Shown here piece after piece: positions 22,246-29,662 of a stretch of DNA of 64,000 nucleotides (positions are counted from its first letter, which is position 1; each line of letters opens with the position of its first letter). The DNA comes from Halorubellus salinus (lineage in GTDB: Archaea > Halobacteriota > Halobacteria > Halobacteriales > Natrialbaceae). The translations under genes and the position numbers were made by a program. The DNA lies in contig NZ_JAJCVI010000003.1 of the NCBI RefSeq assembly GCF_020567525.1, positions 310,001 to 374,000 on the forward strand, read 5' to 3'. The notes beneath the pieces are model-generated. The model was not told the DNA's origin. It did not search any database and worked only from the letters and a program-made list of their open reading frames with translations.

Positions 22246-22935
22246 ATGGCACGAACTGCGGTCGTCGCTGGCGTCGGTCCCGGCCTCGGTGCATCGCTCG
22301 CCCGTCGATTCGTCGACGAAGGCTGTCAGGTCGCCCTCTTCGCGCGGGAAGGCGACTACGTCGACGTGCTCGCGGAGGAACTCGGCGACGCCGCCATCGC
22401 CGTCCGGACGGACGTCGCGAACCCGGAGGCGGTCCGTGAGGGGTTCGACGCGGTCCGCGACGCGTTCGGTCCCGTCGACGTCCTCGTGAACCACGCAAGC
22501 GGTGGCGCGTGGAAGGGCGTCCGCGACATCTCGGTCGACGAGTTCGACCACGCGCTCGACGTCTGCGCTCGCGGCGCCCTCCTGTGCTCGCAGGAAGCGG
22601 TCGAGGACATGCTCGACGGCGACGGTGGCACCATCATCTTCACCGGCGCGACGTCGGCGGTCCGTGGCCGCGACGGCGCGGTCGGGTTCAGCGCAGGGAA
22701 GTTCGCGGCACGCGGCATGGCCGAGTCGATGGCGCGCGAACTCGGCCCCGAGGGCGTCCACGTCGCACACGTCGTCATCGACGGCGGGATACGACCGCCG
22801 GACGTCGCCGACCGCGACGCCGACACGTACCTCGACCCCGACAGCATCGCGGACACGTACTGGCATCTCGTCGAACAGGACCGGTCGTCGTGGACGCTCG
22901 AGTGCGACGTGCGACCGCACGTCGAGGACTTCTGA
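22246..22935 (+). CDS. Short-chain dehydrogenase-like protein with Phe in place of the catalytic Tyr
   Basis: 229 residues with a Rossmann start GVGPGLGASLARRF in place of the usual TGxxxGIG, NHASGG for the NNAG motif, and IIFTGATSAVRG for the serine strand. The active-site Y-x-x-x-K is F-S-A-G-K: the Tyr that donates the proton in classical SDRs is Phe while the Lys remains. I recall a subgroup of SDR-like proteins with a conserved FxxGK and the following MARELGPEGVHVAHVVIDGGI, so this is probably a subfamily trait rather than a mutation. Enzyme activity is therefore uncertain. The ATG at 22246 is 29 bases after a GT-rich stretch and begins exactly at the Rossmann strand. Confidence 0.88.
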   Translation: MARTAVVAGVGPGLGASLARRFVDEGCQVALFAREGDYVDVLAEELGDAAIAVRTDVANPEAVREGFDAVRDAFGPVDVLVNHASGGAWKGVRDISVDEFDHALDVCARGALLCSQEAVEDMLDGDGGTIIFTGATSAVRGRDGAVGFSAGKFAARGMAESMARELGPEGVHVAHVVIDGGIRPPDVADRDADTYLDPDSIADTYWHLVEQDRSSWTLECDVRPHVEDF

Positions 22936-22947
22936 GCGCCCCACAGC

Positions 22948-22992
22948 GATTCGCTTCGCTCGACGGCCGGTGATTCGCTTCGCTCGACGGCC
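22948..22992. repeat. 24-bp-period direct repeat, two copies
   Basis: A 21-base identical block starting gattcgcttcgctcgacggc occurs at 22948 and 22972. It begins twelve bases after the SDR-like gene stop. Confidence 0.9.
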
Positions 22993-23091
22993 TTCGTCAC
23001 GGGCCCGTCGTCGGGATGGAATTCGTCGACCGATAACCCACCGCGAAAAGTCGATCTCACCCGATAGAACGAGGTCGTCGTTCGACTGGGG

Positions 23092-23370
23092 TTACTTGGG
23101 AGTCACGCGTTCGGTCATCTCGTCGGTCTCGTCGATGCGGACCCCCGAGATGCGGGTGGCGAAGTAGACGCCGTAGATGCCCGCGAGCCCGACGAGGGCG
23201 TACACGAGGAACTCGAGTTCGGGGATGGAGCCGAGCGCGATGTTCACGAGGTTCCAGTTGGCGGCCGAGTCGACGAAGTAGCCGACGCCGACGAGACCCC
23301 AGTTGATCGCGCCCACGATGACGAGGGCGAGGACGCTCCAGTCGAGGACGGTCATCTTGAATTGTTTCAT
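23092..23370 (-). CDS. DUF378-family small membrane protein
   Basis: 92 residues. The signature VLDWSVLALVIVGAINWGLV, GYF, then YALVGLAGIYGVYFA matches DUF378 (YuzA-like) proteins: two or three helices with the NWGLVG motif. It has a charged tail (TDEMTERVTPK). The ATG at 23370 (MKQFKM) is preferred to a start 12 codons upstream because a strong minus-strand TATA-like box (23401-23412) lies about 35 bases before it. The function of the family is unknown. Confidence 0.88.
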   Translation of the reverse strand: MKQFKMTVLDWSVLALVIVGAINWGLVGVGYFVDSAANWNLVNIALGSIPELEFLVYALVGLAGIYGVYFATRISGVRIDETDEMTERVTPK

Positions 23371-23400
23371 TACTATTCTCCACATACCTTGTCGTGCGGT

Positions 23401-23412
23401 CAGCATATAAAA
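23401..23412 (-). promoter_or_regulatory. TATA-like box for the DUF378 gene
   Basis: The minus strand reads attttatatgct, an archetypal archaeal TATA element in a GC-rich background, about 35 bases before the ATG at 23370. Confidence 0.65.
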
Positions 23413-23504
23413 TGATATCCGTGTATGGCGGCGCTTGCTAGGGGTTTCAGGACGAACGACCGTCCGTCGCTCATCCGAGGTACGCCCTGACGCATCAGCT
23501 TCGA

Positions 23505-23514
23505 AGAATATAAT
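23505..23514 (+). promoter_or_regulatory. TATA-like box for the esterase gene
   Basis: agaatataat is centred about 31 bases before the ATG at 23541, consistent with leaderless transcription. Confidence 0.6.
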
Positions 23515-23540
23515 CGATCCGTGTCCGGCGCATCTTGTAG

Positions 23541-24332
23541 ATGGCAGCCATCACCGAGGACCGGGACGTCCGATTCAAGCGCCCGCCAGAGGGCGACCTC
23601 CACGCGAACCTGTTCGCGCCACCCGAAGACGCCACAGACCGGCGCAACACGGTCGTCCTTCACGTCCACGGCGGCGTCTGGAACCGCGGGGAACGCGAGT
23701 TCTTCGACGACCGCTGCCGCGCGCTCGCCGCTCGCGGGATCCCGACCGCGACAATCGACTACCGCCTCTCCGGCACGGCGACGTACCCCGCAGCGCTCCA
23801 GGACGTCAAGACCGCGATCCGCTGGGTTCGCACCGGCGACGCTTTCGACCGCGTTCCCGACCGAATCGTCCTCGTCGCGCACTCTGCGGGCGCACACCTC
23901 GCGGCGCTCGCCGCCACCACCCAGGACCACGGCGGCGACCTCGCGCCGGACGACGCGTACGGCGACGCCTCCACCGCGGTCGACGGCATCGTCTGCTTCG
24001 ACGGCCCCTACGACCTCATGGGAGCCGAACCCGGCGGCGAGACCGCCGACTTCGTGGGTTGTGACCCGACCGAGAACCCCGACCGCTACCGCGCAGCGTC
24101 GCCGCGGGAACGCGTCACGTCCGAACACCCACCCGCACTGCTCTACCACGCCGACGACGACGAGTGGCTGACCCGACGGGAGACACGCGCCTACCGCGAC
24201 GTCCTCGCCTGCGAGGGCGTCGACGTCGAACTGAAGACACCACCCGGCGACCACTGGTTCTTCACCGAACCGCCATGGTTCGACCGCACCGTCGAACACG
24301 CCGTCACATTCGTTGACGAACTCGACGATTGA
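23541..24332 (+). CDS. Alpha/beta hydrolase, esterase (HSL/BD-FAE-like)
   Basis: 263 residues. HVHGGVW (oxyanion HGG, residues 43-45), nucleophile Ser115 in AHSAGAH, an acid near LLYHADDDEW and a C-terminal GDHWF histidine make a complete triad. The arrangement resembles hormone-sensitive-lipase-type and kynurenine-formamidase-like esterases (FDGPYDLMG segment). The substrate is unknown. The ATG at 23541 follows a well-spaced TATA-like box. The gene is convergent with the Nudix gene, whose present reading frame runs over the last 140 bases of this gene on the other strand. Confidence 0.88.
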   Translation: MAAITEDRDVRFKRPPEGDLHANLFAPPEDATDRRNTVVLHVHGGVWNRGEREFFDDRCRALAARGIPTATIDYRLSGTATYPAALQDVKTAIRWVRTGDAFDRVPDRIVLVAHSAGAHLAALAATTQDHGGDLAPDDAYGDASTAVDGIVCFDGPYDLMGAEPGGETADFVGCDPTENPDRYRAASPRERVTSEHPPALLYHADDDEWLTRRETRAYRDVLACEGVDVELKTPPGDHWFFTEPPWFDRTVEHAVTFVDELDD

Positions 24333-24937
24333 CCGTGACCATGGACCGTGTTCACGTCAGAAGAACGTATCCGCGCGAACTCGGCCTCCTCCATGAGCGC
24401 TGCCGGTGCGTTGGCGAACCACGCGGCGCCGTCGACCTCGCCGGGTTGGACGGTGATCGATCCGCCGACGTAGTTCGCGTCGAAGAACGCGTGCAGTGAG
24501 ATGGTCTCGCGGTCGTCGTCGGGGTCGGTGCTCCGCCAGGTCTTCCGGTCGAGCAGCCAGAGGGCGGTTATCTCGCACCCGACGCCGGTCTCTTCGAGGG
24601 TCTCGCGGCGGGCGGCGCGCTCGAACGATTCGTCGCGTTCGACGCCATCGCCCGGGATGCCCCATTCGCGTTCGCCCCGCGGCAGGACGAGGAGCGCCTG
24701 CTCGCGTTCTATCTCCCCGCCCGCGTAGGTCTCGCTCGGGTAGCCCGCTTGTGCTGGGCGACGCGACACCCAGGCGTACGCACCGCCGACGTAGCCCTCG
24801 TGGGCGTGCGTGACGCACTCGTCGAAGTCGTCCGCCGGGACGTCCATCGTCGTCTCCACGACGTCGACGGACCGATACTCGTCCTGGAGGGCGGCGACCT
24901 GCTCGTCGACGAACGCCTCGTTGATGCGTTCGGTCAT
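24191..24937 (-). CDS. Nudix hydrolase with probable frameshifted C-terminus
   Basis: 248 residues as read. The Nudix box lies at about residues 97-119: Glu103, Arg111-Glu112, Glu115-Glu116 and Gly118 are in place, but the first glycine is Asp97 (PGDGVE instead of PGGGVE). The N-terminal 80 residues are not recognised. The domain ends near EEAEFARIR; after that the frame continues 55 residues as antisense of the esterase gene, rich in Ser. Restoring one base near 24372 would end the protein at a TGA at 24357 as EFARDTFF, which looks like a natural terminus. Either the gene has a one-base deletion, or the tail is a genuine extension. It is divergent from a second Nudix gene at 25036. Confidence 0.8.
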   Translation of the reverse strand: MTERINEAFVDEQVAALQDEYRSVDVVETTMDVPADDFDECVTHAHEGYVGGAYAWVSRRPAQAGYPSETYAGGEIEREQALLVLPRGEREWGIPGDGVERDESFERAARRETLEETGVGCEITALWLLDRKTWRSTDPDDDRETISLHAFFDANYVGGSITVQPGEVDGAAWFANAPAALMEEAEFARIRSSDVNTVHGHGQSSSSSTNVTACSTVRSNHGGSVKNQWSPGGVFSSTSTPSQARTSR

Positions 24938-25035
24938 GGGACCGCATCGACGACGCTCCCGATGAAGTCGTTTTCGGTGCCGAGCGGCGATCTCGATGAC
25001 GTACCCTTTTGCGGAAACCCCGCGAACGCAGAGAT

Positions 25036-25443
25036 ATGAGTCACGACGTGCGCGCGCTCACCGCCGACGGCGTCGTCTTCGTCGACGACGCGGTCGTCCT
25101 GCTCGAACGCGACCACCCACCGTACGAGGGGTCGTGGGTCCTCCCAGGCGGGTTCGTCGAACCCGACGAGCGTGCGGCGACCGCCGCCGCGCGCGAGGTC
25201 GAGGAGGAGATCGGGATGACGGTCGAACCGACCGCGTTCGTCGGCCTGTTCGACGCACCCGACCGCGACCCGCGACACACCGCGAGCGCCGCGTACGTCT
25301 GCGAGCCGGTCGACGCCGACGCGACGCCGGAAGCGCGCGCGGAAGCGACCCAGGTCGGGACGTTCGACCCCGAGAATCCGCCCGAACTCGGGTTCGACCA
25401 CGCAGAGATACTCGGCGCCGCGCTCGACGTCCACGAGAACTGA
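25036..25443 (+). CDS. Nudix hydrolase, NUDT1/ADP-ribose-pyrophosphatase-like size
   Basis: 135 residues with an intact Nudix box G-x5-E-x7-REvEEEiG (GGFVEPDERAATAAAREVEEEIG, residues 38-60). SWVLPGGF and a C-terminal LGFDHAEIL helix fit small housekeeping Nudix enzymes that hydrolyse nucleotide diphosphate-linked compounds. The ATG at 25036 begins the beta strand directly; a start nine codons earlier exists. The substrate cannot be called. It is divergent from the altered Nudix gene at 24191-24937. Confidence 0.92.
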   Translation: MSHDVRALTADGVVFVDDAVVLLERDHPPYEGSWVLPGGFVEPDERAATAAAREVEEEIGMTVEPTAFVGLFDAPDRDPRHTASAAYVCEPVDADATPEARAEATQVGTFDPENPPELGFDHAEILGAALDVHEN

Positions 25444-25475
25444 CCCGCTCGCCCATCGTCCGCGGCCGCGCTCGC

Positions 25476-25799
25476 CTATCGCTCGCTGCCGGCCTCGAAC
25501 CCGACCTCGTGGATCTCCACGTTCCCCTCGCGCTCGAACCACTCCTCGGGCGCGGGATTCCGATGCGCTTCGCGGAACGCCTCGCTCTCCGTCCACGCCT
25601 CGAACGCGTCCATCGACTCCCAGTACGTCACCGCCGCGTGCGTCTCCGTGTCGATGTGGCCGTGGTCGACCGGGCGATGGAACTCGAACCGCACGAAGCC
25701 ATCCATCGACTCGACCTCGCCCATGCGATTCCGGAACCGCTCCTCGAACTCGTCGACGTACTCCTCGGCGACGTGGAACCTGTTGGAGACCACTAGCAT
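25476..25799 (-). CDS. Antibiotic-biosynthesis-monooxygenase-fold protein (HmoB/heme-oxygenase-like)
   Basis: 107 residues with a ferredoxin-like beta-alpha fold typical of ABM-domain proteins: MLVVSNRFHVAEEYVDEFEE, then GFVRFEFHRP, then THAAVTYWESMDAFEAWTES. The NRF and W-E-S-x-x-A-F-x-x-W motifs are those of IsdG/HmoB-like heme-degrading proteins, with His/Glu choices that vary in the family. A heme role is possible but not shown. The ATG at 25799 is chosen because it begins the first strand. It is divergent from the regulator at 25923. Confidence 0.85.
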   Translation of the reverse strand: MLVVSNRFHVAEEYVDEFEERFRNRMGEVESMDGFVRFEFHRPVDHGHIDTETHAAVTYWESMDAFEAWTESEAFREAHRNPAPEEWFEREGNVEIHEVGFEAGSER

Positions 25800-25922
25800 G
25801 CGTGGTGCTACTCGCGGCGACGGCATAACTCCCGGGTCGAAGGGAGCCACGGTGCCTGGCGCGGTCCCGGGTGTCGCTGGCCGGTGGACTGATAGGCGTG
25901 ACCTCGGACTGTTCGGACGACC

Positions 25923-26687
25923 ATGACCGAACGGACGGAAGCGGTCGAGGCCGTCGAGTTCCTCTCGCGGTCGTCGACTCGCGTTCGACTGCTCGAGACG
26001 CTCCGTGACCGTGGACGGGTGACCCGTGACGAACTCCGCTCGGAGTTGTCGGCGTCGCGGACCACGGTATCGCGGAACCTGGAGGCGCTCTGCGAGCGCG
26101 GCTGGGTGGGCACGACCGACCGCGAGTACGCGCTGACGCCGGGTACCGACGCGATCGTCGAGCGGTTCCTCGACCTCGAGTCGACCGTCGCGACCGCGGA
26201 GCGACTCCGGCCGTTCCTCGAGCACGTCGACCGGGAGGCGTTCGACGTCGACCTCTCGCTCCTCGACGACGCCACCGTCACCGTCCCCAGAGCGGGCGAC
26301 CCGCTCGCGATGGTGAACGCGCACGTCTCCGCCATCAAACGCAGCACCGACGCCGTCGCGGCGGTCCCGTTCCTCGGCCTGCACGCGTGCGAAGCCGTTC
26401 ACGAGACGGTCGTCGACGGCGACGCACGCGTCGAACTCGTCGCGAGCGACGACGTCGTCGCCACCTTCCTCGAAGGCCCCAGCTACGCCGAACTCGCCGC
26501 GGACCTCCAGGCCGCGGACGGCTTCACGCTCACGCGCGCGAGCGCTGACGTCCCGTTCTACGTCGGCGTGCTCGACGACGTGGCGCAGGTCGGCGTCGAC
26601 GATGACGGCGAACCGCGCGCGCTCCTCGAGACGACCGACCCGGCGGTCCGCGAGTGGGCGCGAGCGACGATCGACTCGCTTCGCTGA
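25923..26687 (+). CDS. Winged-helix transcriptional regulator
   Basis: 254 residues. A winged-helix domain covers residues 1-85: STRVRLLETLRDRGRVTRDELRSELSASRTTVSRNLEALCERGWV, with the recognition helix in SASRTTVSRNL, then a wing EYALTPGTDAI. The C-terminal part (about 95-254) has an alpha/beta effector-type fold like that of archaeal regulators of the MJ1460/FilR1 type (VELVASDDVVATFLE, ADVPFYVGVLDDVAQVGV). The ligand is unknown. The divergent monooxygenase-fold gene 25476-25799 is a plausible target through the shared 123-base spacer. Confidence 0.88.
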   Translation: MTERTEAVEAVEFLSRSSTRVRLLETLRDRGRVTRDELRSELSASRTTVSRNLEALCERGWVGTTDREYALTPGTDAIVERFLDLESTVATAERLRPFLEHVDREAFDVDLSLLDDATVTVPRAGDPLAMVNAHVSAIKRSTDAVAAVPFLGLHACEAVHETVVDGDARVELVASDDVVATFLEGPSYAELAADLQAADGFTLTRASADVPFYVGVLDDVAQVGVDDDGEPRALLETTDPAVREWARATIDSLR

Positions 26688-27014
26688 CCGACGGCGTCGA
26701 CGCCTCACTCCGCGCGCAGACCGTCGTCGCGCGCTCCAGTGGGACTGACCAGTGACACCCTCGGTCAGTCGAGAAGAGGCGTTCGACGACGTGGCGGTGG
26801 GCGAGGAAACAGTGCCGCATCGGGCGTCCCCCGACGCCCGACGCGACGCTTCAAGCGACGGTTCGATAGGCACTTCCCCCCTCGTCGGGCCGGGTCCCCG
26901 AACGTGGCCCGCACGTTCACGGAAGGCCCGACCACTTTTCAGTGCACTCCGTGCACGACGTGCAACCCGTGCACGCCCGGGCAGGCCGTCCCTGTCGGCC
27001 GGACCGGGTGGTCG
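26688..27014. other. 327-base gene-free spacer with 9-bp GTGCAC repeats
   Basis: Between the regulator and a convergent small membrane gene there is no believable gene. The only structure seen is gtgcac at 26942, 26951 and 26969 with gtgcaa at 26960, at an exact 9-base period. Read as protein it would give C-T-P-C-T-T-C-N-P-C, but no start or extended coding signal supports that. Confidence 0.6.
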
Positions 27015-27254
27015 TCAGAGGAACAGCGACGCGAAGTACAGACCAGCGAGCACGAACCCGACGCCCGCGACGCGGATCAGGGTCACCCAGATGCTGCCCT
27101 CGGTCGGCGCGTCCCCGCTCGGCCCCGGCTGACGGTCAGGGCGCGTCCCCGCGGTCTGCACCGCGAGCACGATACCTGGTTTGGCGATCATGAACGCGCC
27201 GAACGCGACGCCGAGGACGGCCGACAGCGCCTCCGTGAGACCCGGTTCGACCAT
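27015..27254 (-). CDS. Small two-helix membrane protein coupled to htpX
   Basis: 79 residues. Helix one (ALSAVLGVAFGAFMIAKPGIVL) with a Lys-Pro motif, a Pro/Gly/Asp loop, helix two (IWVTLIRVAGVGFVLAGLYF). Its ATG overlaps the htpX stop by one base (TGATG), so translation is coupled to the protease. The plan resembles 12494-12724. A role as an accessory or substrate of HtpX is a reasonable inference from the overlap only. Confidence 0.75.
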   Translation of the reverse strand: MVEPGLTEALSAVLGVAFGAFMIAKPGIVLAVQTAGTRPDRQPGPSGDAPTEGSIWVTLIRVAGVGFVLAGLYFASLFL

Positions 27255-28084
27255 CAGTTACGGAGCCGCTCGATGCGCTTCTCCATCGGCGGGTGCGTCG
27301 ACACGAGCTTCGAGAGGAACCCGCCGCCCGTGCCGAAGATGCAGAGCGCGGAGACGTCCTCGTCGATCTTCGATTCGCGGCCTTCGGCGCCGCGACTGAT
27401 CTTCGAGAGCGCTCGCGCGAGCGGGTCGCCGCTCCCGATGTGCTTGCGTGCGTCCGCGTCGGCGACGTACTCGCGGTACCGCGAGATGGCGAGCACGAAC
27501 AGCATCACGAGGAACTGCACGAGGTTCCCGACGATGATGGCGAGGAAGAAGTCCGCGAGGTCGTTGTCGCCAGCGAGCAGTACGACGAACTGGGCGACGA
27601 GCCCGACGATGCTCGCGATGCCCTGCCCGAGCACCATCATGACGACGTCGCGGTTCGCGATGTGCGCGAGCTCGTGCGCGAGCACGCCCTCGACCTCGTC
27701 GTCCTCCAGGAGGTGGAGGAGTTCGCGCGAGACGACCACCGTCCCCGCGCCCTTCCGACCGACCGCGAACGCGTTCGGGACGCCCATGTCCGCGATCATC
27801 AGCCGCGGCTTGTCGATGCCCATGTCGCGACTCAGGGACTCGACCTGCTGGTGGAGGCGCGCGTACTCGCCACCCTCCGGCATGTCCTCCGCGCCGACGC
27901 TCCGGAGTGCCGCCCACTTCCCGACCTTGTACTGGAACCCGATGAGGAGCACCGACCCCACGAGGACCAGCGGTATCGCGCCCTGCCCGAACATCGCGTA
28001 GACGACTGCACCGGCGGCGGCGTAGAACGCGAACAGGAGCGTTCCGACGACCGCCATCCGTATCTTCAGGCCTGTGTGTCTCAT
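27254..28084 (-). CDS. htpX: HtpX membrane zinc metalloprotease
   Basis: 276 residues. N-terminal helices (AVVGTLLFAFYAAAGAVV and IPLVLVGSVLLIGF) are followed by an M48 protease domain with the zinc motif H137-E-L-A-H141 in VLAHELAHIANRD, a further helix pair, and the third ligand Glu in REYVADADARK. It degrades misfolded membrane proteins in membrane quality control. The ATG at 28084 (MRHTGLKIRM) gives the family length; longer forms run into non-coding-like sequence. It is the first gene of a two-gene unit with 27015-27254. Confidence 0.95.
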   Translation of the reverse strand: MRHTGLKIRMAVVGTLLFAFYAAAGAVVYAMFGQGAIPLVLVGSVLLIGFQYKVGKWAALRSVGAEDMPEGGEYARLHQQVESLSRDMGIDKPRLMIADMGVPNAFAVGRKGAGTVVVSRELLHLLEDDEVEGVLAHELAHIANRDVVMMVLGQGIASIVGLVAQFVVLLAGDNDLADFFLAIIVGNLVQFLVMLFVLAISRYREYVADADARKHIGSGDPLARALSKISRGAEGRESKIDEDVSALCIFGTGGGFLSKLVSTHPPMEKRIERLRN

Positions 28085-28411
28085 GTAGTGGCCCGCTAGC
28101 CTGCCGCCGCTTATCAATTCCGTGGTTAAAACCCATGGCGCTTCGGGGTGCCGAACCACCGGAGTGTGGGTCGCCGACCGCGGTCCCGCTCCGGCACCTC
28201 GTCGTCGCGCTTGCCGCCGGCCGGTTCGCTGACGCGGTCGTCGTCGCTCGCGTCGGCGGTGCGCTCGTCGTCCTGGGTGCGCTCGCGCTCGACGGGTTCG
28301 AGGTGATGCGGAAGAACCCTGAAACGTGGCTGGTACGAACGAGACGTCAATGAGCGACGTAGCTGGCGCGCACGAGCTGTTCACCGTCGACGAAGCCGCG
28401 ACGAGGCGCCC
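28085..28411. other. 327-base divergent spacer between htpX and moeA
   Basis: The spacer holds promoters for both directions. A 72-codon plus-strand frame at 28135-28353 (starts MALRGAEPPECG, with a hydrophobic middle) is possible but has unremarkable composition, and I do not call it. A 21-codon frame at 28350-28415 overlaps the moeA start and is listed separately. Confidence 0.5.
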
Positions 28412-28415
28412 ATGA
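28350..28415 (+). CDS. Possible 21-residue upstream ORF overlapping moeA
   Basis: MSDVAGAHELFTVDEAATRR followed by Pro and a TGA that overlaps the moeA ATG (ATGA at 28412). The arrangement allows translational coupling. No TATA-like element is seen at leaderless distance, and the peptide has no known homologue to me, so it may be an untranslated leader. Confidence 0.3.
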   Translation: MSDVAGAHELFTVDEAATRRP

Positions 28416-29662
28416 CGGTCGGTCGTGGCTTCCGCGACCGGACGCGACTCGCCGCGGCGCGCGACGCGCTCCTCGACGCCGTCGCGCCCGTCGGTCGTAC
28501 CGAGGCTGTCACCGTGGCCGACGCCGACGGCCGCGTCCTCGCCGGCCCCGTGACGCCCGCTCGTCCGGTCCCGCACTACGACCGCGCGGCGATGGACGGC
28601 TACGCCGTCGTCGCGGAGTCGACGTTCGGGGCGAGCGACCGGTCGCCGACCGTCCTCCGCGTCCGCGAGCGGGGCGACGGCGACGCGCCCGCGGTGGACT
28701 CCCGGACCGCGGTCCCCGTCCACACCGGGAGCGAACTCCCCGAGGGCGCGGACGCGGTCGTGATGGTCGAACGCACCGAGCGCTTCGGCGACGAGGTCGA
28801 GGTCGAGGCGAGCGTCACCGTGGGCGAGAACGTCTCGCCGGTCGGCGAGGACGTCCTCGGCGACGTCGACCTGTTCGCGGACGGCCACCGCCTGCGACCC
28901 TCGGACCTGGGGCTCGTCCGGTCGGTCGGTCGAACCAGCGTCGAGGTCTACGAACACCCGGTCGTGGACGTCGTTCCGACGGGTGACGAACTCGTCCCCG
29001 CCGACGCCGAACGCGCGCCCGACCCCGGCGAGGTCGTGGAGACGAACGCGCTCACCGTCTCGCGGTACGTCGACGCCTGGGGCGGGACGGCGAACTACCG
29101 GGACGTCGTCCCCGACGACGACGCGCTGTTGCGCGACGCGCTCGAGCGCGGCGTCGCCGACAGCGACCTCGTCGTCACCATCGGCGGCTCGTCGGTCGGC
29201 GAACGCGACCGGCTCGCCGCGGTCGTCGCCGACGCCGGCCGCGTCGTCCATCACGGCCTCGCCATCAAGCCCGGGCACCCAGCTGGGTTCGGCGTGGTCG
29301 ACGACACCCCAATCCTGATGCTCCCCGGCTCCCCCGTGTCGTGTATCGTGACCGCCGTCTCGCTCCTCCGGCCCGCGCTCAAGCGCGCCGGCCACCTCCC
29401 GACCGTCCCGCTCCCGACGACCACCGCGACGCTCGACCGGAAGGTCGCGAGCGAACCCGGCGTCCGCCAGTTCGTCCGCGTCGCCCTCCAGGACCCGGAC
29501 TCGGACGCCGACCACCCGCCCGCCGTCCCGGTGCGCGCGTCGGGCGCGAACGTGCTGTCGAGCGTCACCGACGCCGACGGCTGGGTGACGATACCCGAGT
29601 CAGTCGAAGGCCTGGACGCGGGCGCGACCGTCGCCGTCGAGGACTGGGAGTACCGCCCATGA
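28412..29662 (+). CDS. moeA: Molybdopterin molybdenumtransferase MoeA (first copy)
   Basis: 416 residues. MoeA inserts molybdate into adenylylated molybdopterin. Family blocks: HYDRAAMDGYAV (residue ~55), HTGSELPEGADAVVMVE, GENVSPVGEDV, VVPTGDELV, ETNALTVSRYV, then TIGGSSVGERD in the MoCF domain (common form GGxSxGDxD, here Glu for Asp), HHGLAIKPGHPAGFG and MLPGSPVSC. A C-terminal MoeA domain IV follows. Overlaps the second moeA by ATGA. Having two moeA paralogues is common in archaea; one may favour tungsten. This copy has the more canonical catalytic loop. Confidence 0.95.
   Translation: MTVGRGFRDRTRLAAARDALLDAVAPVGRTEAVTVADADGRVLAGPVTPARPVPHYDRAAMDGYAVVAESTFGASDRSPTVLRVRERGDGDAPAVDSRTAVPVHTGSELPEGADAVVMVERTERFGDEVEVEASVTVGENVSPVGEDVLGDVDLFADGHRLRPSDLGLVRSVGRTSVEVYEHPVVDVVPTGDELVPADAERAPDPGEVVETNALTVSRYVDAWGGTANYRDVVPDDDALLRDALERGVADSDLVVTIGGSSVGERDRLAAVVADAGRVVHHGLAIKPGHPAGFGVVDDTPILMLPGSPVSCIVTAVSLLRPALKRAGHLPTVPLPTTTATLDRKVASEPGVRQFVRVALQDPDSDADHPPAVPVRASGANVLSSVTDADGWVTIPESVEGLDAGATVAVEDWEYRP

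Noticed and set aside
26739-28001. A plus-strand frame containing CTPCTTCNPCTPG
   Set aside because: The Cys spacing looks like a metal site but arises from the 9-bp GTGCAC repeat, and the rest is antisense to htpX.
28135-28353. A 72-codon frame between htpX and moeA
   Set aside because: Mild hydrophobicity but no family, no promoter at leaderless spacing, and an antisense frame of similar length exists.
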